Below are positions 53,841 through 61,727 of a DNA stretch of 64,000 bases, piece by piece. The position numbers were made by a program, and so were the translations under genes. The notes under the pieces are model-generated. The model did not search any database. It saw only the letters and a program-made list of their open reading frames with translations, and was not told the origin of the DNA. The stretch covers positions 7,195,001 through 7,259,000 of the forward strand of contig NZ_CP025407.1 of NCBI RefSeq assembly GCF_002847285.1, in the 5' to 3' direction. Positions within the stretch are counted from its first letter, which is position 1. Each line of letters starts with the position of its first letter. Source of the DNA: Streptomyces sp. CMB-StM0423. Its GTDB lineage: Bacteria; Actinomycetota; Actinomycetes; Streptomycetales; Streptomycetaceae.

Positions 53841-55511
53841 ATGCGCTGGGCCATGGCCGACGGACCCCGCGGCGGGGTCGTCGTCCGCCCCGTCGACGCC
53901 GCCGGCAACCCCCAGGGCCCCGAGCACACCTACCCCCACCCCGCCCACGCCCTCCGCCACCACCCCACCGCCGACCGCTGGATCTGGTCCTCCACCGCCG
54001 CGTTCTACCCCCGCCTCCTCGACGCCGGCGAAACCGTCCCCCGCTGCCACGACATCGAAGCCGCCGAAGCCATCCTCCTCGGCCACGAGGGGATGTGGGG
54101 CCTGCCCCGCTCCCTGGCCGCCGCCTGGGCACGACTCCGCGGACTCCCCGTGCCGAAGGACCCGCCGCCCCGCTCGTTCGCCGGCGAGCCCGAGCCCACC
54201 CTCTTCGACGCCGCCCCCGCCCGCCCCCACGGCACCGACGACCTGCCCGCCCTCCTCGCCGTCCACGCCGCGCAGCAGGACCGCGTCGCCGCCTCCGCCC
54301 ACCCGCACCGCCTGCGCCTCCTCCTCGCCGCCGAGTCCGCCGGGATGCTCGTCGCCGCCGAGATGCACCACGCCGGCCTCCCCTGGCGCGCCGACGTGCA
54401 CGACGCCCTGCTCACCGAACTGCTCGGCGGCCGCTACCCCGGCGGCCTGGAGCCGCCCCGCCTCGCCGCGCTCGCCGACGACGTGTCCCGCGCGTTCGGC
54501 GAGCGGGTCCGCCCCGACCTGCCCGCGGAGGTCGTCCGCGCGTTCCGCAAGGCGGGCGTCAGGATCACCTCCACCCGCAAGTGGGAGCTGCAGGACATCG
54601 ACCACCCCGCCGTCGCCCCGCTGCTGGAGTACAAGAAGCTCTACCGGCTGCACACCGCACACGGCTGGTCCTGGCTGCAGACCTGGGTGCACGACGGCCG
54701 GTTCCGCCCCGGGTACCTGCCGGGCGGCGCCATGTCGGGGCGCTGGACCACGCACGGCGGCGGCGCGCTGCAGATCCCGCGGGTGGTGCGCCGCGCGGTG
54801 GTCGCGGACGAGGGCTGGCGGCTGGTGGTCGCCGACGCCGACCAGATGGAGCCGCGGGTGCTGGCGGCCGTCTCCGGCGACGCGGGGCTGATGGCGGCGG
54901 CGGACGGCACGAGGGATCTGTACGAGGCGCTGGCGGCCCGTGCGTTCGCGGGCGGGCGCGCGGAGGCGAAGCTCGCGCTGCTGGGCGCGATCTACGGCCA
55001 GACCTCCGGCGACGCGCTGACGTACCTGGCGGATCTGCGCCGCCGATTCCCGGCCGCGGTGGCGTACGTGGACGAGGCCGCCCGCGCCGGCGAGGAGGGC
55101 CGGCTCGTCCGCAGCCATCTGGGCCGTACGTGCGCGCCGTCGGACGCGGCGGACGACGGCGAGGCGGGGCTGCCGCAGGAGGACGACGGGGGCGGGGCGA
55201 CGGCCCGCGGGGGCGCCGCGGCCCGGGCGCGGGGCCGGTTCACGCGCAACTTCGTGGTGCAGGCGAGCGCGGCGGAGTGGGCGCTGTGCCTGCTGGCGGC
55301 GCTGCGCCAGGAACTGGCGGGGATGCGGGCGGAGCCGGTGTTCTTCCAGCACGACGAGGTGATCGTGCACTGTCCGGCGGCGGAGGCGCCGGCGGTGGAG
55401 AAGGCGCTGACGACGGCGTCGGCGCGGGCGGCGGAGGTGATGTTCGGGGAGACGCCGGTGGTGTTCTCGTTCACCACGGCGGTGGTGGAGTGCTATGCGG
55501 ATGCGAAATAA
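53841..55511 (+). CDS. Family-A DNA polymerase with vestigial 3'-5' exonuclease domain
   Basis: A 556-residue protein from ATG 53841 (MRWAMADGPRGG), 7 nt after a -10-like CAGACT, so probably leaderless; a GTG ten codons earlier is possible. Polymerase motif A: VVADADQMEPRVLAAVSGD. Motif B: KLALLGAIYGQ. Motif C: FFQHDEVIVHC. Motif A is changed from DYSQIE to DADQME. There is no 5'-nuclease domain, and the N-terminal third is a reduced exonuclease-like region. Actinobacteria carry such a second PolA-type enzyme of unclear repair role. It is monocistronic. Confidence 0.88.
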   Translation: MRWAMADGPRGGVVVRPVDAAGNPQGPEHTYPHPAHALRHHPTADRWIWSSTAAFYPRLLDAGETVPRCHDIEAAEAILLGHEGMWGLPRSLAAAWARLRGLPVPKDPPPRSFAGEPEPTLFDAAPARPHGTDDLPALLAVHAAQQDRVAASAHPHRLRLLLAAESAGMLVAAEMHHAGLPWRADVHDALLTELLGGRYPGGLEPPRLAALADDVSRAFGERVRPDLPAEVVRAFRKAGVRITSTRKWELQDIDHPAVAPLLEYKKLYRLHTAHGWSWLQTWVHDGRFRPGYLPGGAMSGRWTTHGGGALQIPRVVRRAVVADEGWRLVVADADQMEPRVLAAVSGDAGLMAAADGTRDLYEALAARAFAGGRAEAKLALLGAIYGQTSGDALTYLADLRRRFPAAVAYVDEAARAGEEGRLVRSHLGRTCAPSDAADDGEAGLPQEDDGGGATARGGAAARARGRFTRNFVVQASAAEWALCLLAALRQELAGMRAEPVFFQHDEVIVHCPAAEAPAVEKALTTASARAAEVMFGETPVVFSFTTAVVECYADAK

Positions 55512-55551
55512 GGAGGGGCGGGGCGTAGGGGCCACAAGGTAGAACGGGTAC

Positions 55552-56454
55552 GTGCCAGAGACCCCGCCGCAGAACGCACCGCACCAAGAAGCCACACGGC
55601 ACGAACGACAACCACAAGACCCCCCGGCCCCCCTCGTAGCCCGCCTCCGCGCCGCCGGCTGCGTCTTCGCCGAGGACGAGGCCCGCCTCCTCCAGGCCGC
55701 CGCCCCCACTCCCGCCGGGCTGGACGCCCTCGTCGCCCGCCGCGTCGCCGGGTGGCCGCTGGAACAGGTCCTGGGCCGGGCCGAGTTCTGCGGGCTGCAC
55801 ATCGCCGTCGAGCCCGGCGTGTTCGTACCCCGCAGGCGCAGCGAGTTCCTGGTCCGCCACGCCGCAGCAGCGGCGGCGACCGCCCCCGCCCCCGTCGTGC
55901 TCGACCTGTGCTGCGGCTCCGGCGCCATCGGTGCCGCCGTCCTCGCCGCCGTGCCCGGCGCCGAGCTGCACGCCGCCGACGTCGACCCCGCCGCCGTCCG
56001 CTGCGCCCGGCGCAACGTCGGGCCCGGCGGCACCGTCTACGAGGGCGACCTCTACGCGCCGCTGCCCCGACGCCTCCGCGGCCGCGTCGACGTGCTCGTC
56101 GTCAACGCCCCGTACGTGCCCACCGCCGAGGTCCCGTTCCTGCCGCCCGAGGCCCGCGACCACGAGCCGCTGACCGCGCTGGACGGCGGCGCCGACGGGC
56201 TCGACGTGCAGCGCCGGGTGATCGCCGCGGCCCCGGAGTGGCTGGCGCCCGGCGGGCTGCTGCTCGTGGAGACGAGCGAGCGGCAGGAGCCCCGCACCCG
56301 CGCGGCCGTGGCCGCCGCCGGGCTGACGGCGCACACGGCGGCGTGCGCGGACCTGGCGGCGACGGTCGTCACCGGCCGCGCCCCGCGGGCGGGCGGTACG
56401 CGGCCCGGCTCGGGGCCGCCGCCTACACGAACCCCCGCACCCGGTGCTGCATGA
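55552..56454 (+). CDS. PrmC/HemK-like protein N5-glutamine methyltransferase paralogue
   Basis: A 300-residue protein with a GTG start at 55552, 6 nt after TAGAAC, so probably leaderless. SAM motif I: VVLDLCCGSGAIGAAVLA. Post-I: LHAADVDPAAVRCARRN. The substrate motif reads NAPYVPTAEV instead of NPPY. Upstream, FVPRRRSEFLV matches PrmC's F-V-P-R-P-x-T. True PrmC methylates release-factor GGQ glutamine. The Pro-to-Ala change and disordered N- and C-tails suggest a paralogue (as in proteins annotated putative N5-glutamine methyltransferase). Its 3' end overlaps the convergent DUF4185 gene by 32 bp. Confidence 0.85.
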   Translation: MPETPPQNAPHQEATRHERQPQDPPAPLVARLRAAGCVFAEDEARLLQAAAPTPAGLDALVARRVAGWPLEQVLGRAEFCGLHIAVEPGVFVPRRRSEFLVRHAAAAAATAPAPVVLDLCCGSGAIGAAVLAAVPGAELHAADVDPAAVRCARRNVGPGGTVYEGDLYAPLPRRLRGRVDVLVVNAPYVPTAEVPFLPPEARDHEPLTALDGGADGLDVQRRVIAAAPEWLAPGGLLLVETSERQEPRTRAAVAAAGLTAHTAACADLAATVVTGRAPRAGGTRPGSGPPPTRTPAPGAA

Positions 56455-57547
56455 CCCGGTACGGCCAGCCCGCGGCGGTGTTCCACTGGCTCACCGCCAG
56501 ATGCAGGTTGTCCGGCGTCGACCCGGGGATCACGTAGCCGCCGTACAACTGCGCCACGTGTGAGTCGTCCTCGTTGCCCCACTGCCCGCCCCACACCAGC
56601 GTCCGCCGGTGCGCCTCGTACAGGTTGGACGTGGGGGTGTCCATGAGGATGCCGTCGATGCGGTAGTCGGCCTCGTTGAACCAGGTGAGGATCCACTTGC
56701 CCGCCATCGGCCGCAGGCACATCTCGCCGAAGCGCCCCTCCAGCACCGGCGTCGGCGGATTGCCCCACGCCCAGGCGCCGTTGCGGTAGCCCCAAGGCTC
56801 GTACGCACCGGGGTCGGCGATCCGGGCCGAGGGCACCCGCTGGAGGATCATCGGCTTGCTGCGGGTGAACTCCGTGGAGAACACGTACACGAAGCCGTCG
56901 TTGCCCTCCCCCCAGGTCAGCAACTGGAAGAGCCCGCCGTGCAGGTCGGGGGCGAACTTCGCGCCGGTGTGCACCCAGGTGGCGCCGTTGTCGTCGGAGC
57001 GCCAGATCTCCGTCCAGACGACGTTGCCCAGGCCCTTGTTGACCATGGCGTGCAGATACATCGTCGAGCCGATGGTGATGACGTCGGACGGCAGGACGGT
57101 GGAGAAGACGGGGTTGTCGTGCTCGTACGCCCACAGTTGCTGCGCCGCCGCCCCGCCCACCGCGCCGGACCAGGTGACGCCGGCGTCGAGGTTCGTCGTC
57201 CGCGAGTACAGCGCCACGGGCGAGCGCCACCAGCCGCCGCCGACGCGCGCCTCCTCGAAGGTGTCGCCGAAGACGAAGAGCATCCGGCCGTCCGGCGTAC
57301 GCACGGGGATGCCGAGGTCGGTGGCCTCCATCCGGTACGCGGTGGTGATCCCGGGCCCGGTGAGGTCCCGGATCTTGGTCACCTGCAAGGCCCTGGTGCC
57401 GCGCCCCGCACCCGCCTGCTCCGCCGCCGCCCGGCCGGTCCCCAGCAGCACTCCGCCGCCGACGGCGGCACCGGCCGCCGTTCTCAGGAACCGCGCCCTG
57501 CTCATGGGCGTGCCGCGGCCCGCTCCGACTTCGCGATGACTGCCCAT
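56423..57547 (-). CDS. Tat-exported DUF4185 protein
   Basis: A 374-residue protein from ATG 57547 (MGSHREVGAGRG), with GGGAGG upstream; an internal ATG at 57505 begins just before the signal. The twin-arginine-like SRARFLRTAAGAAVGGG is followed by a DUF4185 beta-propeller: RMLFVFGDTFEEA, WRSPVALYSRTTNLD, IWRSDDNGATW, VYVFSTEFTRSKPMIL, WILTWFNEADYR. Homologues are secreted proteins, some with glycan-hydrolase (arabinanase-type) activity reported. Conserved Asp and Glu residues are compatible with catalysis but I cannot assign a substrate. Confidence 0.87.
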   Translation of the reverse strand: MGSHREVGAGRGTPMSRARFLRTAAGAAVGGGVLLGTGRAAAEQAGAGRGTRALQVTKIRDLTGPGITTAYRMEATDLGIPVRTPDGRMLFVFGDTFEEARVGGGWWRSPVALYSRTTNLDAGVTWSGAVGGAAAQQLWAYEHDNPVFSTVLPSDVITIGSTMYLHAMVNKGLGNVVWTEIWRSDDNGATWVHTGAKFAPDLHGGLFQLLTWGEGNDGFVYVFSTEFTRSKPMILQRVPSARIADPGAYEPWGYRNGAWAWGNPPTPVLEGRFGEMCLRPMAGKWILTWFNEADYRIDGILMDTPTSNLYEAHRRTLVWGGQWGNEDDSHVAQLYGGYVIPGSTPDNLHLAVSQWNTAAGWPYRVMQHRVRGFV

Positions 57548-57747
57548 GGGCCCTCCCGAAGGTCCCGAGAAATCGATTTCACGAACTCGGCAACAGAGCC
57601 TCCCATCGCGTTCCCGCACCGTCAACAACGCCGACACGCCCCCGCGCAGCCACGCGCGATGAGTTCCGGCCGCCAGGCTGGTCGACACCTCTGAGGAAAC
57701 GCGGCACACAAAGGACCGCAAAAGAACGCGCACCACAAGGAGTCCGC

Positions 57748-58302
57748 ATGACCGAAAAGACACCCCGGGAGCCCGAGACGGCGCTCCACCCCGACTTCAG
57801 CGACCGCGACGCCACCGCCACCCCCTGGCCGGACGCCCGCCGCCAACTGGAGACCGCCGGGGTCTTCTGGCTGACCTCGGTACGCCCCGAGGGCCGCCCC
57901 CACGTCACGCCGCTGATCGGCGTCTGGCTGGACGGCGCCGTGTACTTCACCACCGGCGCCGAGGAGCGCAAGGCCCGCAACCTCGCCGCCAACCCGCACT
58001 GCACCGTCGTCACCGGCGCCAACGCGCTGAACGAAGGGCTCGACGTGGTCGTCGAGGGCGACGCCGCGCAGGTCCGCGACCGCGCCCTGCTCGGCCGGGT
58101 CGCGGACGCGTTCATCGACAAGTACGGCCGTACCGTCACCTCGCCCGAGGGCACGTTCCACGGGCTCCCCGAGGCGGTACGCAAGGGTGAGGGCCCGCTG
58201 GTCTTCGAGGTGGTCCCGCGGGTCGCCTTCGCCTTCGCCAAGGGCAAGCCGTTCGGCCAGACCCGCTACCGCTTCGCCGCCGACGGGACGGGCGGAGCCT
58301 GA
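57748..58302 (+). CDS. PPOX-class split-barrel flavin/F420-binding protein
   Basis: A 184-residue protein from ATG 57748, with AAGGAG upstream. Pyridoxamine-phosphate-oxidase-like split barrel: GVFWLTSVRPEGRPHVTPLIGVWLDGAVYFTTG, EERKARNLAANPHCTVVTG, DVVVEGDAAQVRD. Such proteins bind FMN or F420 and reduce varied small molecules; substrate unknown. It is monocistronic, divergent from the DUF4185 gene. Confidence 0.88.
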   Translation: MTEKTPREPETALHPDFSDRDATATPWPDARRQLETAGVFWLTSVRPEGRPHVTPLIGVWLDGAVYFTTGAEERKARNLAANPHCTVVTGANALNEGLDVVVEGDAAQVRDRALLGRVADAFIDKYGRTVTSPEGTFHGLPEAVRKGEGPLVFEVVPRVAFAFAKGKPFGQTRYRFAADGTGGA

Positions 58303-58342
58303 GCGGCGGGCGCTCCGGTGGCGCGGTGGCGGGTCCGCCGCG

Positions 58343-59164
58343 TCACGGCTTGCGGCCGACGCCTCCGGCCATCAGGCGCTCGTAGAGCTTCAGATCCGTG
58401 CGGACCGGCCTGTCGGGACGCCAGTGCGGCAGCGAGACCACGCCCGGTTCCAGCAGTTCGAGACCGGTGAAGTAGCTCTCGATCTCGGCGGCGGTGCGGA
58501 AGCGGCCGGTGCCGAGGAAGGACAGGAAGGTGTCCTGGAGGGCCTGCGCCCCTTCGCCGACGTCGCAGAAAGCGGTGATCACCAGGTGGCTGCCCGAGGG
58601 GACCGCGTCCATGTACGCGTCCACGATGCCCTGCGGGTCCTCGTCGTCGTGGAGGTGGTGGAGGATGCCGACGAGCAGGATCGCCACCGGACGGGAGAAG
58701 TCGATCAGCCGGCGCACGTCGGGGTGCTCCAGGATCTCCCGGGGGCGCCGCAGGTCGGCGGTGATGACGAACGTGTCGTCGTTCTCCTGCAGCAGGGCGC
58801 GGCCGTGGGCGAGCACGATGGGGTCGTTGTCGACGTAGACCACGCGGGCGCCCGGCAGGTGGCGCTGGGCGACCTGGTGGGTGTTCTCCATGGTCGGCAG
58901 CCCGGCGCCGAGGTCGATGAGCTGGTCGATGCCCGCCTCGGCGGTCAGGTAGCGCACCGTGCGGCCCAGCGCCTCGCGGTTGAGCCACGCCAGGTCGTCG
59001 ATGTGCGGCATGGTCTGCCGCAATTGGTCGGCGACGGCGCGGTCGACCTTGTAGTTGTCCTTGCCGCCGAGCACCACGTCGTAGGCCCGGGCGATGCTGG
59101 GCTTGGTGGTGTCGATGTCGCCGGGGCCTGGTTTGGCCGCCCGCCCCTTGCCCTCGTCCTGCAC
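58343..59164 (-). CDS. DUF574-type SAM-dependent methyltransferase
   Basis: A 273-residue protein from GTG 59164 (VQDEGKGRAAKPG), with AAGGGA upstream. Family signature of PF04672: TTKPSIARAYDVVLGGKDNYKVDR, NREALGRTVRYL, IDQLIDLGAGLPTMENTH, VVYVDNDPIVLAHGRALL and VAILLVGILHHL. These are abundant in streptomycetes, often beside regulators or biosynthetic genes; targets are unknown. Confidence 0.92.
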   Translation of the reverse strand: MQDEGKGRAAKPGPGDIDTTKPSIARAYDVVLGGKDNYKVDRAVADQLRQTMPHIDDLAWLNREALGRTVRYLTAEAGIDQLIDLGAGLPTMENTHQVAQRHLPGARVVYVDNDPIVLAHGRALLQENDDTFVITADLRRPREILEHPDVRRLIDFSRPVAILLVGILHHLHDDEDPQGIVDAYMDAVPSGSHLVITAFCDVGEGAQALQDTFLSFLGTGRFRTAAEIESYFTGLELLEPGVVSLPHWRPDRPVRTDLKLYERLMAGGVGRKP

Positions 59165-59292
59165 AACAGTCCCTTTCTGCCCGCCTGGTGACGTGGGTGA
59201 TGAGCCTAGCCGCTGCCACCGGGCGCCGCACCCTGGGCCAACGACCTTGAGCCATGGGGCGATTGGGGTTGGCGAGAAGTGCGGGTTTCGCC

Positions 59293-59322
59293 TTGACGGG
59301 CGGCGCGGGCGCTCAATAGCGT
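59293..59322 (+). promoter_or_regulatory. Promoter giving a leaderless mRNA
   Basis: TTGACG (59293-59298), 18-nt spacer, TAGCGT (59317-59322), then 8 nt to the ATG at 59331 with no Shine-Dalgarno sequence. It drives the NTF2-fold/SDR pair. Confidence 0.65.
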
Positions 59323-59330
59323 TCCGGGGC

Positions 59331-59753
59331 ATGCCAGCGCCGAACGAACCCGCCACCGAAGAAGAAGCCCTCGTCGTGCAGTTCTTCGCCGACATGGGCA
59401 GCACCTACGCCGAGATGGTGCCCGCCTTCCGCCGCCATCTGGCCGACGACTGCGTCTGGGACAACCAGGGGCTGCCGGAGGTCCGCGGCACGGAGCAGAT
59501 CCTGGGCTTCCTCCAGCAGCTCGTCGACCAGACCGGACTGGAGAGCGTCGGGGGAGAGGTGCTGCGGATCGCGAGCCGGGGCGGCACCGTGCTCACCCAG
59601 CGCCACGAGCACTGGACCGGCAAGGACGGCGCCGTCCTGGTCGAGTCGCTGCCCGTGATGGGCACCTTCGAGGTCGCCGACGGCAAGATCACGTCCTGGC
59701 GCGACTACTACGACTCCGCGCTCCTGGCCAACCTGATGGCGGGCGACGCGTGA
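59331..59753 (+). CDS. NTF2-fold protein (limonene-1,2-epoxide hydrolase/SnoaL-like)
   Basis: A 140-residue protein from a leaderless ATG at 59331. It has the cone-shaped NTF2/SnoaL fold: VVQFFADMGSTYAEMVPAF, LADDCVWDNQGLPEVRGTEQIL, TQRHEHWTGKDG, VMGTFEVADGKITSWRDYYD. The Asp-Trp-x-Asn segment and the closing W-R-D-Y-Y-D resemble limonene-1,2-epoxide hydrolase family proteins. Its stop overlaps the SDR start (GTGA). The substrate is unknown. Confidence 0.85.
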   Translation: MPAPNEPATEEEALVVQFFADMGSTYAEMVPAFRRHLADDCVWDNQGLPEVRGTEQILGFLQQLVDQTGLESVGGEVLRIASRGGTVLTQRHEHWTGKDGAVLVESLPVMGTFEVADGKITSWRDYYDSALLANLMAGDA

Positions 59754-60538
59754 CCGCGCAGACCGGGGAGGACCCCGGGGGGCGGTTCGCGGGCAGGACC
59801 GCCGTCGTGGCCGGCGCCAGCGAGGGCATCGGCTTAGCGGTCGCCGCCGGGCTCGTGGCCGGGGGCGCCAACGTCGTCCTGGTGGCCAGGCGCGAGGACG
59901 TGCTCGCCGAGGCCGCGGCCGAGCTCGGCCCGGCCGCCTCCGGTATCGCGGGCGACGTCGCCGACGAGAAGACCGCCGCCCGCGCGGTCGCCCACGCCGT
60001 CGACACCCACGGCGGCCTGGACCTGCTGCACTTCAACGCCGGGACGCTGCTGCCCGGCGACATCGCCGGACAGCCGCTCGACCACGTCGACCGCATGATC
60101 GCGGTCAACCTGCGCGGCCCCATCACCTTCGTCCGCGCGGCGGCGCCGGAGCTGGCGAAGCGGCCGGGCGCGGCGGTGACCCTCACCTCGTCGGCCACCG
60201 GCCGGCTGCCCGTCCCGGGCCTCGGCGTGTACGGCGCCACCAAGGCGGCGCTGCACTATCTGGTGTCCACCTGGGCCATCGAGCTGGCGCCCAGCGGCAT
60301 CCGCGTCAACGCCCTCTGCCCCGGCGGCACGTACACGCCGTCGATGTACGAGGCGGCGAAGGCCATTCCGGGGCTGGAGGAGGCCACGATCGCCACCAAC
60401 CTCGTCAAGCGGATGGCCTCCCCGGAGGAGATCGCCCGGCCGGCCCTGACCCTGCTGGACAGCGCGGAGAGCGGGTACGTGACGGGCGCCGTCTGGGACG
60501 TCGACGGCGGCTACCAGCGCGACCGCTCGGCCGGCTGA
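59750..60538 (+). CDS. Short-chain dehydrogenase with TTA (bldA) codon
   Basis: A 262-residue classical SDR from GTG 59750. NAD(P) motif: VVAGASEGIGLAVAAG; LHFNAGTLLPGD; catalytic Ser in TLTSSATG and Tyr-x3-Lys in VYGATKAALH; C-terminal VTGAVWDVDGGYQ. Leu29 is encoded by TTA (59834-59836), the only in-frame TTA I found in the window. In Streptomyces TTA is read by the developmentally regulated bldA tRNA, so full translation is expected late in growth. Substrate unknown; coupled to the NTF2-fold gene. Confidence 0.9.
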   Translation: MTAQTGEDPGGRFAGRTAVVAGASEGIGLAVAAGLVAGGANVVLVARREDVLAEAAAELGPAASGIAGDVADEKTAARAVAHAVDTHGGLDLLHFNAGTLLPGDIAGQPLDHVDRMIAVNLRGPITFVRAAAPELAKRPGAAVTLTSSATGRLPVPGLGVYGATKAALHYLVSTWAIELAPSGIRVNALCPGGTYTPSMYEAAKAIPGLEEATIATNLVKRMASPEEIARPALTLLDSAESGYVTGAVWDVDGGYQRDRSAG

Positions 60539-60562
60539 GCACTCCCGGCGATACGCACGCAA

Positions 60563-60686
60563 CCGTCCCGGACCGCGCCGCGGGCCGGGACGGGCGGGCC
60601 CGCCGGCGGCGGCCGCGTCCGGCCGTCCCGCGGCAGCCCGTGGGCCGCCGAGCCGCGCCCGTACGTCGCAGAGCCGCGCCCGTACG
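60563..60686. repeat. Terminator-like hairpin and 16-bp direct repeat
   Basis: CCGTCCCGG/CCGGGACGG (60563-60571, 60585-60593) forms a hairpin 24 nt past the SDR stop. Further on, GAGCCGCGCCCGTACG occurs twice (60650-60665, 60671-60686), 21 bp apart, just past the stop of the convergent regulator gene. Confidence 0.5.
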
Positions 60687-60694
60687 CCGCGGCC

Positions 60695-61666
60695 TCAGTC
60701 GTCCCGCTGCGCCGCGACCAGCACCTCGCCGGCCGCCGTGCGGTAGTACAGCACCGACCGTCCCGCGCGCCGCCGCCCCACCAGACGGGCGTCGCGCAGC
60801 ACCCGCAGGTGCCGCCCCACCGAGCCGAGGCCCTGCCCGGTGAGCGCCACCAACTGCGTGGTGCTCTTCGGGGTGTCCAGCAGCGCCAGCACCGTCGCCC
60901 GCCCCGGGCCGAGGAGCCGGCCCAGCGACTCCGCCGGCGCGGCGGCCCCGGTGTCGGCCAGGGCGCCGGCGCAGGGGTAGACGAGTGCGTAGCGGTGCGG
61001 CGTCTCCCAGCAGACCCAGCCGGTGCGCGGCACCACGGGCACGAACAGCAGTTGCGCACCGGAGACGTCCCGCGGCGGGTAGTCGCGCACGTTTATCTGC
61101 AGCCGGCTCGCGCCCAGCCACCGCGTACCCGGCCGCAGGGCGTCCAGCGCCGCCGCCCAGCCGCCGTGCCCCACCTGCGCGGTGCGCGCGACGATGTCCG
61201 CCTCGATGATCCGCCGGCGCCGCGGCCAGTCCGGCAGCACCGTCGCCCGCCACACCCACTCCATGACGTCCGCCGCCCGCCGCGGCAGGTCGTCGCGGCG
61301 CAGCCGCTCCGGCAGCCGGCCGTCGAGGGAGACGGCGACGTCGGCGCGGGCGGCGTCCGGGGGCGTGGCCCGTACCGCCGCAAGCTCCTCCTCGAAGGAC
61401 ACCCCCGCCGCGCCCGTGGGCGTCGGGGTGAGGAAGTCCGCGTTCCACGGCCGCAGCAGCCCCGCCCGGACCAGCTCGTCGGCCACCGGATCCGCGGCCT
61501 GCCGCGCGCGGTACGCCGGCAGGTGGGCGTCGAGCCAGGCGCGCTCCCCGGGGTGGGAGGGGGTGCCGCGGGCGAGCATCTTCAGACACGCGAGGGTCTC
61601 GGCGAGCGGCGAGACCACGAACCGGCTGCCCGCCAGCGTGTCCGCGTCGACCTGCCACCACCCCAT
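60695..61666 (-). CDS. ArsR-like winged-helix regulator with N-terminal DUF5937-type domain
   Basis: A 323-residue protein from ATG 61666 (MGWWQVDADTLAGSRFVVSPL), with GGGAGG 8 nt upstream. The C-terminal 90 residues are an ArsR-type helix-turn-helix: LGPGRATVLALLDTPKSTTQLVALTGQGLGSVGRHLRVLRDARLVGRRRAGRSVLYYRT. The N-terminal part (SRFVVSPLAETLACL) is the streptomycete DUF5937-type module. It lies 61 bp from the divergent MFS start, a classic regulator/transporter pair, and probably represses the transporter. Confidence 0.87.
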   Translation of the reverse strand: MGWWQVDADTLAGSRFVVSPLAETLACLKMLARGTPSHPGERAWLDAHLPAYRARQAADPVADELVRAGLLRPWNADFLTPTPTGAAGVSFEEELAAVRATPPDAARADVAVSLDGRLPERLRRDDLPRRAADVMEWVWRATVLPDWPRRRRIIEADIVARTAQVGHGGWAAALDALRPGTRWLGASRLQINVRDYPPRDVSGAQLLFVPVVPRTGWVCWETPHRYALVYPCAGALADTGAAAPAESLGRLLGPGRATVLALLDTPKSTTQLVALTGQGLGSVGRHLRVLRDARLVGRRRAGRSVLYYRTAAGEVLVAAQRDD

Positions 61667-61727
61667 TGCTTTCGCCTCCCGGCGAAACTCTAACCCCATG
61701 GCCGCGATCTCCCCGAGGCTGCCCGGC

